Assembly (NCBI GenBank): GCA_003104975.1
Contig: PQAM01000009.1
Span: forward strand, 19,355-83,354
Direction of reading: 5' to 3'
DNA length: 64,000 bases
DNA from: Candidatus Methylomirabilota bacterium
GTDB taxonomy: Bacteria; Methylomirabilota; Methylomirabilia; Methylomirabilales; Methylomirabilaceae
The number at the start of each line of letters is the position of its first letter. Positions within the stretch are counted from its first letter, which is position 1. The position numbers and the translations under genes are program-made. Under the pieces are notes generated by a model. It searched no databases, was not told the DNA's origin, and saw only the letters and a list, made by a program, of their open reading frames with translations. Below are positions 24,607-32,900 of the stretch, piece after piece.

Positions 24607-25136
24607 ACAGACGGTCGCTGGCGATCCTGATGGTGGAAGACAACCCGATGGATGTGGAGCTGACGCTGCGGGCGCTGCGGAAGCACAAGGTCTCCAACCC
24701 GATGACGGTGGCCCGGGACGGCGAGGAGGCGCTCGACTACGTCCATCGGCGGGGGCGGTTCGCCGCCCACGCCCCGATCCCATCGCTCATCCTGCTGGAC
24801 ATACGGCTTCCCAAGCGGGACGGGATCGAGGTCCTCCGGGAGATCAAGGGACACCCCGTCTATCGTACGGTTCCCGTCGTCATGCTGACCACTTCGCAGG
24901 AGGAGGCGGACGTCCGGACCAGTTACGAGCTGGGCGCCAATTCATATATCGTCAAGCCGGTGGACTTCGACAAGTTTCTGGAGGTCGTTCGACAGATCGA
25001 CCTCTACTGGCTGCTGACGAACCTACCTCCGGTAGCGGCTGCGCGCCTGCGAGACCTGTCCGCGCCGGGCGAGCTCGATTCGACCACGGCCGGGTCCGAC
25101 GCGCTGCAGGAGCCATTGTCACAGGAGGATGCCTGA
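24603..25136 (+). CDS. Single-domain response regulator (Rcp1-like), 177 aa
   Basis: REC domain of the phytochrome-partner (Rcp1) type: AILMVEDNPMDVELTLRAL, LILLDIRLPKRDGIEVLREI (phospho-Asp), VVMLTTSQEEADV and NSYIVKPVDFDKFLEVVRQI. No output domain; the C-terminal 35 residues are low complexity. It overlaps the preceding kinase by 4 nt and the next kinase by 1 nt, so it is probably the relay partner of one or both. Confidence 0.9.
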   Translation: MNRRSLAILMVEDNPMDVELTLRALRKHKVSNPMTVARDGEEALDYVHRRGRFAAHAPIPSLILLDIRLPKRDGIEVLREIKGHPVYRTVPVVMLTTSQEEADVRTSYELGANSYIVKPVDFDKFLEVVRQIDLYWLLTNLPPVAAARLRDLSAPGELDSTTAGSDALQEPLSQEDA

Positions 25137-27292
25137 TGGACAACATCCGGGTACTGTACGCCGAGGACGATCCGGCGGATCGCGAATTGACACTGCACCA
25201 TCTGCGTCGGTCCGCTCCGGACATACAGGTGCGGGTGGCGGGCACCGGTCAAGAGACGCTGGAGGCCTTGAGAGACGAGGCCTTCGATGTCGTCCTCCTG
25301 GACTACCGTCTGCCGGACGTCGATGGCCTGCAGCTTCTGCGAGATGTCTTGTCCGCCGCTCCGAACGTCCCGGTCTTGATGGTGACAGGGAGCGGAGACC
25401 ATGAGGTCGCGGTCGCGGCGCTGAAAACCGGGGCCATGGATTACGTTATCAAGAAGCCCGGCCACCTGGACCGCCTGCCGAGCGCGATTCGGGAGGCGCT
25501 GAGCCGGTTTCGGTATGAGCGGAGTCGTCGCGCGGCCGGCCTTCGCGTCCTATACGCCGAACATGATCCCGTGGATGTAGATCTGACCCTACGCCATCTG
25601 GCAGCTCATGCGCTTCATTTGCAGGTCGAAACGGTCGGAACGGGCGTCTCCGCCATGCAGCGACTTCAGACCGGTAAATATGATCTCCTGCTCCTGGACT
25701 ACCGGATGCCCGGTCTGAATGGCGTAGAGATTCTCCAGGAGATGCGCGAGCAGGGGATCCGCGTCCCCGTGGTGATGGTCACCGGCCACGGCGACGAAGA
25801 GACCGCCGCCCAGGCGCTCAAGCTGGGGGCGGTGGACTATCTCGTCAAGCGGGAGGGGTATCTGAGGCAGCTTCCCTCGACCATCGAGAGCGCTATCGCC
25901 CAGCAGGCGCTCGCTGACGAGAAAGCGGCCCTCCTTACCCTGAACGGCCTCGCGGTGAAGGTTGCGTCAACCCTGGATCTCAATGAACTGTTGTCCCAAG
26001 TGGCCACTGCTGCAACCACCTTGCTCCGGGTGGATCATTCGCTGGTTTCCCGCTTGAGCGATGACAGCGCAGAGCTGCTCCCCGCTGCCTGGCATGGCAT
26101 TCCGACTGAGGTAGCCTCGTGCCTGCGGTTCAGGTTAGGTCAGGACGCCCCCGGTCAGGCCGCGGCATGGCAACGGGCCGTCAGCGTCCGGGACATCAGA
26201 CAAGAAGTGACTATCTGCCGGAAGCTGGCGGTCCTCAATGGGATCGGGGGTGTGCTCGGCGCCCCGATGCTGGCCCGCGGCAGGCTCCTTGGCGTACTGA
26301 CGGTCGCCGCCACCGGGCCGCGCGCCTATACCCACGTAGAGGAGAAGCTGCTGACGGCCCTGGCTGCTCATGCCGCCGTGGGGATCGAGAATGCGCAACT
26401 GCTCGCGGAGGTCAAGCGGTATGCTGTCGGGCTGGAACAGATGGTTCTGGAACGTACGGAGGAGCTGATGGCGACCAACCGACGGCTCGAGGTGGTCTCC
26501 CGCCACAAGTCGGAGTTTCTGGCCAACATGTCGCATGAGTTCCGGACGCCGCTCAACTCGATCATCGGCTTTTCCGAGATCATCCGGGATCCCGCCTTCG
26601 GCCCATTGACCGACAAGCAGGCCCGATTTGCCCGGAATATCCTGACGGCGGGGGAGCATCTCTTGGTGCTGGTCAACGACCTGCTGGATCTTTCGCGGGT
26701 CGAAGCGGGACGGATCGACCTGCAGATCGAGCCGTTCGGGCTGCCGGAGGCGTTGCAGGCCGCTGTGGCGGACATCCGGCCCCAGGCCGACCGAAAACGA
26801 CTTGACCTGCGGCTTCAAATCGATGAGGCGCCGCCAACCCTGACGACCGATCCTCTCCGCTTCAAGCAGATCATGTTGAACCTGCTCTCGAACGCCGTCA
26901 AGTTTACGCCCGACGGGGGGCGGATCACCGTCACCGCCCGGAGCGGCGGGAGGCGTGAGGGGGAAGGCGTAAAGGGGGAGGAGGCAGGAGGCAGGCTTCA
27001 GGATGCAGCGCCCCTACCCCCTACCCCCCACACCCTACACCCTGGCGATTTCGTAGAAATCGCCGTCATCGACACGGGGATCGGGATCAGGGGGGACGAC
27101 CTGCCGCGCCTGTTCCAGGAGTTTACCCGTCTCGACGCGGCGACGACCCGGCGCATCCCGGGGACCGGACTGGGCCTCGCCTTGACCAAGAAACTGGTTG
27201 AATTGCACGGCGGCACCATCGCTGCTGGCTCAGAGGGCGAAGGACAGGGGAGCACCTTCACGATCCAGCTTCCGCTGACCGCCACCGGATGA
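25136..27292 (+). CDS. Dual-receiver GAF histidine kinase, 718 aa
   Basis: Domain order REC1 (IRVLYAEDDPADRELTL, VVLLDYRLPDVDGL), REC2 (LRVLYAEHDPVDVDLTLRHL, LLLLDYRMPGLNGV), GAF (about residues 270-430), HisKA (FLANMSHEFRTPLNSIIGF) and HATPase_c (MLNLLSNAVKFTPDGG, VIDTGIGIRGDDLPRLF, GTGLGLALTKKLVEL). REC2 has His in place of one acidic residue of the metal site (AEHD instead of EDD). The N-box/G1 loop is enlarged by repeat-encoded residues (26943-27045). Start ATG overlaps the previous stop as TGATG. Confidence 0.9.
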   Translation: MDNIRVLYAEDDPADRELTLHHLRRSAPDIQVRVAGTGQETLEALRDEAFDVVLLDYRLPDVDGLQLLRDVLSAAPNVPVLMVTGSGDHEVAVAALKTGAMDYVIKKPGHLDRLPSAIREALSRFRYERSRRAAGLRVLYAEHDPVDVDLTLRHLAAHALHLQVETVGTGVSAMQRLQTGKYDLLLLDYRMPGLNGVEILQEMREQGIRVPVVMVTGHGDEETAAQALKLGAVDYLVKREGYLRQLPSTIESAIAQQALADEKAALLTLNGLAVKVASTLDLNELLSQVATAATTLLRVDHSLVSRLSDDSAELLPAAWHGIPTEVASCLRFRLGQDAPGQAAAWQRAVSVRDIRQEVTICRKLAVLNGIGGVLGAPMLARGRLLGVLTVAATGPRAYTHVEEKLLTALAAHAAVGIENAQLLAEVKRYAVGLEQMVLERTEELMATNRRLEVVSRHKSEFLANMSHEFRTPLNSIIGFSEIIRDPAFGPLTDKQARFARNILTAGEHLLVLVNDLLDLSRVEAGRIDLQIEPFGLPEALQAAVADIRPQADRKRLDLRLQIDEAPPTLTTDPLRFKQIMLNLLSNAVKFTPDGGRITVTARSGGRREGEGVKGEEAGGRLQDAAPLPPTPHTLHPGDFVEIAVIDTGIGIRGDDLPRLFQEFTRLDAATTRRIPGTGLGLALTKKLVELHGGTIAAGSEGEGQGSTFTIQLPLTATG
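26943..27045. repeat. In-frame repeat insertion in the second kinase ATPase domain
   Basis: G-rich words (GGCGTGAGGGGGAAGGCG) then C-rich words (CCCCTACCCCCTACCCCCC) encode about 34 residues between FTPDGGRITVTAR and GDFVEIAVIDTG, the same loop as in the kinase at 23260. Confidence 0.75.
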
Positions 27293-27298
27293 ACACTG

Positions 27299-27359
27299 AT
27301 CACAATATATCATAAGAAGTATTGTGATATCGAAACTACTTTGTTATAGTTACTATAAC
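27299..27359 (+). promoter_or_regulatory. Two palindromes and a candidate promoter before the HD-GYP gene
   Basis: ATCACAATA (27299-27307) pairs with TATTGTGAT (27320-27328), and GTTATAGTTACTATAAC (27343-27359) is a perfect 7-bp inverted repeat. TTGTGA (27322-27327) and TATAGT (27345-27350) are 17 bp apart, so -35 and -10 each lie in a palindrome arm. The stretch is AT-rich in a GC-rich region. Start of a separate transcript is inferred. Confidence 0.5.
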
Positions 27360-27430
27360 ATACTAAATGCCATATTTAACACTTGATACTTGACACTCAG
27401 CCCTGTTACCCTCTCATACGCGAGTGAGCC

Positions 27431-28444
27431 ATGGATAAGCAACTCGATTCGGTATCCTCGAAATCGTCGCGACTGCTTGTCGTCGACGACAACGCCCAGA
27501 ACGCCGAACTGCTGACGGCCCTCATGGAGGCCGAGGGGTATACGGTTGAGGTCGCCACCGATGGGCAGGAGGCCTTGAGTCAGGTGGTGACCGCTCCTCC
27601 GGACCTGATCCTGCTGGATGTCATGCTGCCGAAGGTGGACGGCTACGCCGTCTGCCAACGACTGAAGAAGGAAGCGGCCACCCGCCTGGTGCCGATCGTG
27701 CTGGTGACGGCGCTAGGGGCGGAGGAGGCGAGGATTCGAGGGATTGAGGCGGGGGCGGACGACTTTATCACGAAGCCGTTCAGCCGGACCGAACTGAAGG
27801 CCCGGGTCCGGTCGTTGCTGCAGCTCAAGACCTTTACCGACGAGTTGGAGCACGCCGAAGCGATGCTGCTGATGTTGGGCCGGACCGTTGAGGCCAAGGA
27901 TCCGTACACCCGGGGCCACTGCGAACGGCTGTCGGCCTGCTCGGTTGCCCTGGGCAAATGGCTCGGCCTGCCGTCGGAGGATCTGACCGCGCTGGATCGA
28001 GGGGGGTCGCTCCACGATCTGGGAAAGATCGGCATCCCCGATGCGATCCTCCTGAAGCCTGGGGGGCTCAGCGACTCGGAGTGGACGGTCATGCGCGAGC
28101 ATCCGCTGATTGGCGAACGGATCTGTCTGTCGCTCAAGTCGCTGGACCGGGTCCGGCCGATCATCCGCCATCATCACGAGCGGTGGGATGGGAGCGGCTA
28201 CCCGGACCGTCTGACGGGTCAGGCGATCCCGGTCACAGCGCGTATCATGCAGGTTGTCGATATTTATGACGCGCTGAGGATTGCCCGGCCCTATAAACCG
28301 GCCCTGTCGGTACAGGCCGCGTGCGATATCCTCCGGGATGAGACGGCGCGCGGCTGGCGCGACCCGGATGTCGTGCGCCCGTTCATTGAGATGGTCGAGC
28401 ACAGCAACAGTAACCCGTGGGGATCGGAGGATCGTGCGCCCTGA
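27431..28444 (+). CDS. REC-HD-GYP response regulator, probable c-di-GMP phosphodiesterase, 337 aa
   Basis: Receiver (RLLVVDDNAQNAELLTALME, LILLDVMLPKVDGYAV, FITKPFSRTEL) followed by an HD-GYP domain: RTVEAKDPYTRGHCERLSAC, the HD pair in GGSLHDLGKIGIPD, HPLIGERI and HHHERWDGSGYPDRLTG, with the GYP replaced in part by GSGYPD as usual for RpfG-type enzymes. Predicted to hydrolyse c-di-GMP when phosphorylated. It is the only evident effector in the signalling block, and of opposite sign to the WspR cyclase of classical Wsp systems. Confidence 0.92.
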   Translation: MDKQLDSVSSKSSRLLVVDDNAQNAELLTALMEAEGYTVEVATDGQEALSQVVTAPPDLILLDVMLPKVDGYAVCQRLKKEAATRLVPIVLVTALGAEEARIRGIEAGADDFITKPFSRTELKARVRSLLQLKTFTDELEHAEAMLLMLGRTVEAKDPYTRGHCERLSACSVALGKWLGLPSEDLTALDRGGSLHDLGKIGIPDAILLKPGGLSDSEWTVMREHPLIGERICLSLKSLDRVRPIIRHHHERWDGSGYPDRLTGQAIPVTARIMQVVDIYDALRIARPYKPALSVQAACDILRDETARGWRDPDVVRPFIEMVEHSNSNPWGSEDRAP

Positions 28445-28552
28445 TCACGCCCGGTTGTGTTTCATGATTGCCTCGAAGATCTGCTGTCGTCTCCTCCGCC
28501 TGTTCTGATATCATATTCGATGTCATCACACCTCGAGCAATGCCCCCACACT

Positions 28553-30667
28553 ATGGAGATCGGCCTGTACGCGATGTTACACATAAAGAAATGGAGCATC
28601 CGGGCGCGGGTACTCTTGGCCTTTCTCGCCATCCTGGCCCCCTTTGTGGGGTTCGCCGGCATCGCCGCCCTTCATTTCGGGACCCTCATGCATACCCACC
28701 TCCGGACCCAGGAGGAGGCAAGCGTCGATCTCATGCGGACGTCTGATGTCATGGCGGCCGCCGATGGTCTGATGCTGTCCGTCGAGGCGTATGTGGCCAG
28801 TGACGATCAGCAAGCGCAGCAGCAGGTGAGCGGCTACCTGACCCGTCTCCGTGAGGCATTCCGAATGCTGCACACCACCCCGCTAAAGGGCGACGAGGAG
28901 CGGGCGTTCGTCGATGCGCTGCGAGAGCCGGTCTCCCGGCTGGAGGCGCTCGGACGAGAGGTCGTCGCACCGACGCCATTCCCGGCCAACCATGAGAGGG
29001 CCGACAAGGCCGCCGCGCTGGCGCGATTGCACAATCGCATCGATGCGACACTGCATCGGCTCATGACGGTCCACGTGCGCGAGATCGATGACGCGAAACG
29101 GCGGGTCTCCGATGTGGGCCGCCAGGTCATCGTGGTCATGTTTGTGACCCTGATCGTGAGCGGGTTGGGGGCGTTGAGTATCGGCGTCCCGTTGGCCGAC
29201 TGGCTGAGCGGGCCGATCCGGGCCATCGCGCACGGCAGTCGCCGGGTGGCCGAAGGCGATCTCTCGCATCGGGTCGAGATCGGGGGCGGCGGCGAGCTTG
29301 AGGAGGCGGCTCAGGCGTTCAACACCATGGCCGAGCGGTTGGAACGGTCGGCCGTCGAGAACGCCGCGCTCTACGGCGCCGCGCGCGAGCGCGCCGATCG
29401 GATCGCGGCCGTCAACCGACTGACCAAGATCATCAGCGCCTCCCTCGATATCGGCGCCGTCTATGAGACCTTTGCCGCGGAATTGAAGCGGTTTATCCCC
29501 TATACGCGGATGGGGATTGTGCTGTCTGAAGAGTCCGGCGCGCGACTGAAGCTCTTCCAGCTTGTCGGTACACCGCTCGCCGAGGTGCCGCTCGGGATGA
29601 TCTGGCCGAACGGGCAGGGGACCGGTGTCGCGTGGGTCATGTCCCATCGACGCCCCCATTGTGAGTCGGACCTCGCGACGGCGGGCCGATTTGTCGAAGA
29701 CGGGATGCTGACGAAAGAGGGGATTCGCTCGACCGTTCGCCTGCCGTTGATTGCCGGGGGGCAGGTCATCGGCGTCCTGTTTTTGGATGATGTCGCATCC
29801 GGCCGCTATACCGAGCACGATCTTGATCTGCTCGTCCCGCTTGGGGAACAGTTGGCTATCGCCATCGAAAACGCGAGACTGCATCGCGAGATGGAGCAGA
29901 AGGTGGAGGAGCGGACCCGGACACTCAAACAGACCCAGGCGCAACTCATCCAGTCGGGAAAGCTGGCTGCCGTGGGAACGCTGGCTGCTGGGGTGGCCCA
30001 CGAGCTGAACCAGCCGCTGATGATCATCAGGGGCTACGCCCAGGAACTGCTCGGCGACGGACGGATCGCCGATGCAGAGACCCGCGACGACCTGCGGCGG
30101 ATCGAGGCGCAGACGACCCGGATGGCCGCCATCATCACCCACCTGCGCGACTTCTCGCGCCAGTCCACGGGGAGGCGAGAGGCGACCGACCTGAACCGGA
30201 TCGTCGCGGACGCGCTGGCCTTCCTTCATCAGCAGCTCAAGACCAGAAATATCGTCGTGACGCAGGATGTGGATCCCGCGCTGCCGCCGGTGTCGGTCGA
30301 TTCGCTGCAGATCGAGCAGGTGCTGCTCAACCTGATCACCAACGCCCGGGATGCCATCGAGGCGACCGGGACGGGGGCCATCGCCATCCGGACCCAACGC
30401 GCGTCAGACGGCCGGATCGCCCTGAGCGTGACCGATACCGGTCCGGGTATCCCGGCCGAGATTCAACCCAGGATCTTCGATCCATTTTTTACCACAAAAG
30501 AGGTCGGGAAAGGGACGGGTCTCGGCCTGAGCATCTGTTATGGGATCGTCGACGCGCACGGCGGGGAGCTGACTATGGAGAGTCCGGTCGCCGACGGCCG
30601 GGGCGCCCGCTTTACGATGCGCCTGCCGTCCGCCGGCCAGGCTGATCGCGTGGAGGATCAGGTATGA
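28553..30667 (+). CDS. Membrane sensor histidine kinase (TM-HAMP-GAF-HisKA-HATPase_c), about 704 aa
   Basis: TM1 (RVLLAFLAILAPFVGFAGIA), a periplasmic helical sensor of about 150 residues, TM2 (VIVVMFVTLIVSGLGALSIG), HAMP (SGPIRAIAHGSRRVAEGDLS), GAF, then HisKA (GTLAAGVAHELNQPLMIIRG) and HATPase_c (LLNLITNARDAIEATG, VTDTGPGIPAE, GTGLGLSICYGIV). The kinase core is of the HELNQP type, often paired with NtrC-like or atypical regulators. The start is uncertain: 28553, 28574 or an upstream 28457 are all in frame and lack a good ribosome site. Overlaps the next regulator by 4 nt. Confidence 0.88.
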   Translation: MEIGLYAMLHIKKWSIRARVLLAFLAILAPFVGFAGIAALHFGTLMHTHLRTQEEASVDLMRTSDVMAAADGLMLSVEAYVASDDQQAQQQVSGYLTRLREAFRMLHTTPLKGDEERAFVDALREPVSRLEALGREVVAPTPFPANHERADKAAALARLHNRIDATLHRLMTVHVREIDDAKRRVSDVGRQVIVVMFVTLIVSGLGALSIGVPLADWLSGPIRAIAHGSRRVAEGDLSHRVEIGGGGELEEAAQAFNTMAERLERSAVENAALYGAARERADRIAAVNRLTKIISASLDIGAVYETFAAELKRFIPYTRMGIVLSEESGARLKLFQLVGTPLAEVPLGMIWPNGQGTGVAWVMSHRRPHCESDLATAGRFVEDGMLTKEGIRSTVRLPLIAGGQVIGVLFLDDVASGRYTEHDLDLLVPLGEQLAIAIENARLHREMEQKVEERTRTLKQTQAQLIQSGKLAAVGTLAAGVAHELNQPLMIIRGYAQELLGDGRIADAETRDDLRRIEAQTTRMAAIITHLRDFSRQSTGRREATDLNRIVADALAFLHQQLKTRNIVVTQDVDPALPPVSVDSLQIEQVLLNLITNARDAIEATGTGAIAIRTQRASDGRIALSVTDTGPGIPAEIQPRIFDPFFTTKEVGKGTGLGLSICYGIVDAHGGELTMESPVADGRGARFTMRLPSAGQADRVEDQV

Positions 30668-31344
30668 GCGCCGCGCGCGTCCTGCTGGTCGATGACGAGC
30701 CGGATATTCGCCGATTGTTATCGCGCCACCTGCGGCGTCTGGGGTACACTGTGGGGGAGGCCGCGGATGGCGAAGAGGCGCTTGCGCTGGTGCCGCGCGA
30801 GGGTCCGGACGTCGTCATCACCGATATGGCGATGCCTCGGCTCGGCGGACTGGAGCTGATCGAACGGCTTCGGGATCTCGCGCACGATCTCCCGGTGATC
30901 GTGCTGACCGGGCACGGATCGTTCGAGAACGCCATCGCGGCGATGCGCAAGGGGATCCTCTTTGACTATCTGGTCAAGCCGCTCGAGGACCTGAGCCTGC
31001 TGGAGGTCGCCGTCGCGCGGGCCGTGGAGGTGAGGACGCTGCGCGTCAAGGCCCGCGAGGCGGATCAGGTCGCCGCCATCCGGGAGTTGGCGGTGACCGC
31101 CAGCGACCGGATCCTGAATCCGCTGAACGTCATCAGTCTGAGCGTGGAGCGGCTGACCCGCGAAGGGGTCACGGCCGAGGTGAAGGCTACGGCCGTCGCC
31201 AACATCGAGGCGGCCGTCCGGTCGATCACCGGGATCATCCGGCAGATGCGATCGGTGGCGCGATATACGCCCCGCGAGGTCATTCCGGGACTGCGGGAGA
31301 TCGACCTGGATCGGGCCGCATCAGATAAGGCGAACGATGAATAG
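30664..31344 (+). CDS. Receiver fused to a degenerate HisKA-like dimerisation domain, 226 aa
   Basis: REC at 1-125 (ARVLLVDDEPDIRRLLSRHL, VVITDMAMPRLGGLELIERL, VIVLTGHGSFENAI, YLVKPLEDLSLLE). The C-terminal 95 residues resemble a kinase DHp helical hairpin: AIRELAVTASDRILNPLNVI aligns with the usual LAAGVAHEINNPLNVI, but the phospho-His position is Asp (SDR for AHE). No ATPase domain follows. It could act as a phosphate sink or as a dimerising decoy for the kinase encoded just upstream. Function not established. Confidence 0.8.
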   Translation: MSAARVLLVDDEPDIRRLLSRHLRRLGYTVGEAADGEEALALVPREGPDVVITDMAMPRLGGLELIERLRDLAHDLPVIVLTGHGSFENAIAAMRKGILFDYLVKPLEDLSLLEVAVARAVEVRTLRVKAREADQVAAIRELAVTASDRILNPLNVISLSVERLTREGVTAEVKATAVANIEAAVRSITGIIRQMRSVARYTPREVIPGLREIDLDRAASDKANDE

Positions 31345-31353
31345 AGAGAGACG

Positions 31354-32043
31354 ATGACGCTGAGGGCGGTGATCTTCGACGCCGGCAACACAGTGATGCT
31401 TCTCAACTATGGTGTGGTCGTTGAGGTGTTGGCGGCTGAAGGGTATAAGGTGAGCGAGGCGGCCCTACGGGAGGCGGAGTATCGCGCCAGGGTCGATCTC
31501 GATCGGATCCTGGCGCGGCGCCATTCCACCGAGGCGCCGGAGATCTTTCAGACCTACCTGCGCCTGATCTGCGAGGGGATTGAGGTGCCGTGGGGGTCGG
31601 TCGCCGAGCGGGCGCTGGGTCGACTCGCCGCCTATCATCGGGAGCAGAACCTCTGGAATCGGCCTCATCCGCAGGCCGGTCCGGTGCTGCAGTTGCTGCG
31701 AACACGCGGGCTCATCGTGGGTATGATCTCAAACTCGAATGGGTGGGTCGAACGGCTGGTGACGGAAAGCGGGCTGCGCCCATATTTTGACTTTGTGCTG
31801 GATTCCCGGTTGATTGGGATAGAGAAACCCGATCCTCGGATCTTTCAGATTGCGCTGGACCGGGTCGGAATCGATCCGCGCGAAGCGCTGTATATCGGCG
31901 ACCTCTACTCCATCGATGTCGTTGGGTCGAGGGCGGCCGGCATGCACGCGATCCTGCTCGATCCCGCCGGTCTGTGGGGCCACGTCGACTGTCCCAGGGC
32001 GCGCGACCTGCTGGAGGCCGCCGACCTGATCTTGACGCTGTAG
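31354..32043 (+). CDS. HAD-superfamily hydrolase, 229 aa
   Basis: Motif I VIFDAGNTVMLLNYG (Asp nucleophile), motif II MISNSNG (Ser/Asn), motif III lysine in GIEKPDPRIFQIAL, motif IV YIGDLYSIDVVGSRAAGM. Cap domain of about 70 residues. Probably a small-molecule phosphatase or dehalogenase-like enzyme; substrate unknown. It follows the signalling block by 9 nt. Its stop TAG is part of the GTAGGGAC foot of a repeat. Confidence 0.85.
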   Translation: MTLRAVIFDAGNTVMLLNYGVVVEVLAAEGYKVSEAALREAEYRARVDLDRILARRHSTEAPEIFQTYLRLICEGIEVPWGSVAERALGRLAAYHREQNLWNRPHPQAGPVLQLLRTRGLIVGMISNSNGWVERLVTESGLRPYFDFVLDSRLIGIEKPDPRIFQIALDRVGIDPREALYIGDLYSIDVVGSRAAGMHAILLDPAGLWGHVDCPRARDLLEAADLILTL

Positions 32044-32108
32044 GGACGGGGTGTACCCCGCCGAAGGGCAGGGGTGCTTCGCCCAAGGGCAGGATCAGTC
32101 TGTCCCTA
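32040..32108. repeat. GTAG-footed repeat pair between converging genes
   Basis: GTAGGGAC at 32040-32047 and its complement GTCCCTAC at 32101-32108 bracket GC-rich palindromic words (CGGGGTGTACCCCG). It lies between the convergent HAD and DUF2064 genes and may act as a bidirectional terminator; it also supplies the HAD stop codon. Confidence 0.55.
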
Positions 32109-32768
32109 CCCGAACAGGAAGCGCCGCGTATGGGGCGCGGTGTCGGTCGCTGTGGTCGCCAGATCGCGCCGAAGTCTGGTCAAATCGTTCGGTCTGTCCA
32201 CGTCGAACCAGGACGGCAGTACGGTCGCCTGGAGCCGATGCGCCGCCGCACGCTGGAGCGTCTCGGCAAGAACGGTCGGGCTGCTCCACGGGATATCATC
32301 GAAGAGCGTGCGGTAGGGGCGCTTAAGACCGATGAGGTAGTAGCCGCCGTCGTCGGTCGGACCGAGTACGAGGTCCGTACTCCCATCCTGCAGTCGTGCA
32401 ACAGCATCCGACAGGAAGGAGGTGGGGAGCGTTGGGCTGTCGCTGTCGATCAGGATGACCGCCGGGTGGCCCCGTTCCAGCAGGATCGCCGACAGCCGGT
32501 GAAGCCGGTCTCCGAGGGTCGAACCGGCCTGCGGGATCAGCGTAAAGCCCGCGGGTACCAGTGTCATCATCGACGGCCGCGCCTGAAGCGGTGTGTAGGC
32601 CAGGTACGGATCGATATCGGGAAGCCCGGCCACCTGCTGCAGCTTATCCGCGAGGAGGCATCGGTATAGGGCTGCCGCCTGCTCATAGCTTAACGGCGGG
32701 ACGAGGCGTGTCTTGACCCGGCCGGGTTCCGGCGCCCTGCCCATCACTGCGATGGCGTATCGTCGCAT
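32106..32768 (-). CDS. DUF2064/TIGR04282-type glycosyltransferase-A-fold protein, 220 aa
   Basis: Begins YAIAVMGRAPEPGRVKTRLV, the nucleotide-binding signature of this family, with VILIDSDSPTLPTSFL and DLVLGPTDDGGYYLIGLKRP as the metal and sugar-nucleotide sites. Members include proteins annotated for arsenosugar biosynthesis, but no arsenic gene is nearby, so the substrate is left open. Convergent with the HAD gene. Full length. Confidence 0.85.
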   Translation of the reverse strand: MRRYAIAVMGRAPEPGRVKTRLVPPLSYEQAAALYRCLLADKLQQVAGLPDIDPYLAYTPLQARPSMMTLVPAGFTLIPQAGSTLGDRLHRLSAILLERGHPAVILIDSDSPTLPTSFLSDAVARLQDGSTDLVLGPTDDGGYYLIGLKRPYRTLFDDIPWSSPTVLAETLQRAAAHRLQATVLPSWFDVDRPNDLTRLRRDLATTATDTAPHTRRFLFG

Positions 32769-32900
32769 GCGCGAAGCCTACCGAACCTCCGCCCGCTTGT
32801 CAACCGAATGCCGTACCCCGCACCCGGCGATTTGCGAAAAAGAAGTTCATTGCTACATTGCAAAACCGGTGATCGGTCTACAGTCGTTCCCCTCTCCGTC

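Noticed and set aside
24401..25135. Long open frame running into the dual-REC kinase from upstream
   Set aside because: It overlaps the kinase and regulator genes in another frame and has no domain; the true start is 25136.
28883..30397. 504-codon open frame on the minus strand inside the membrane kinase gene
   Set aside because: Antisense shadow of a GC-rich gene; Arg/Pro/Gly-rich with no motif, while the plus strand encodes clear HAMP, GAF and kinase motifs.
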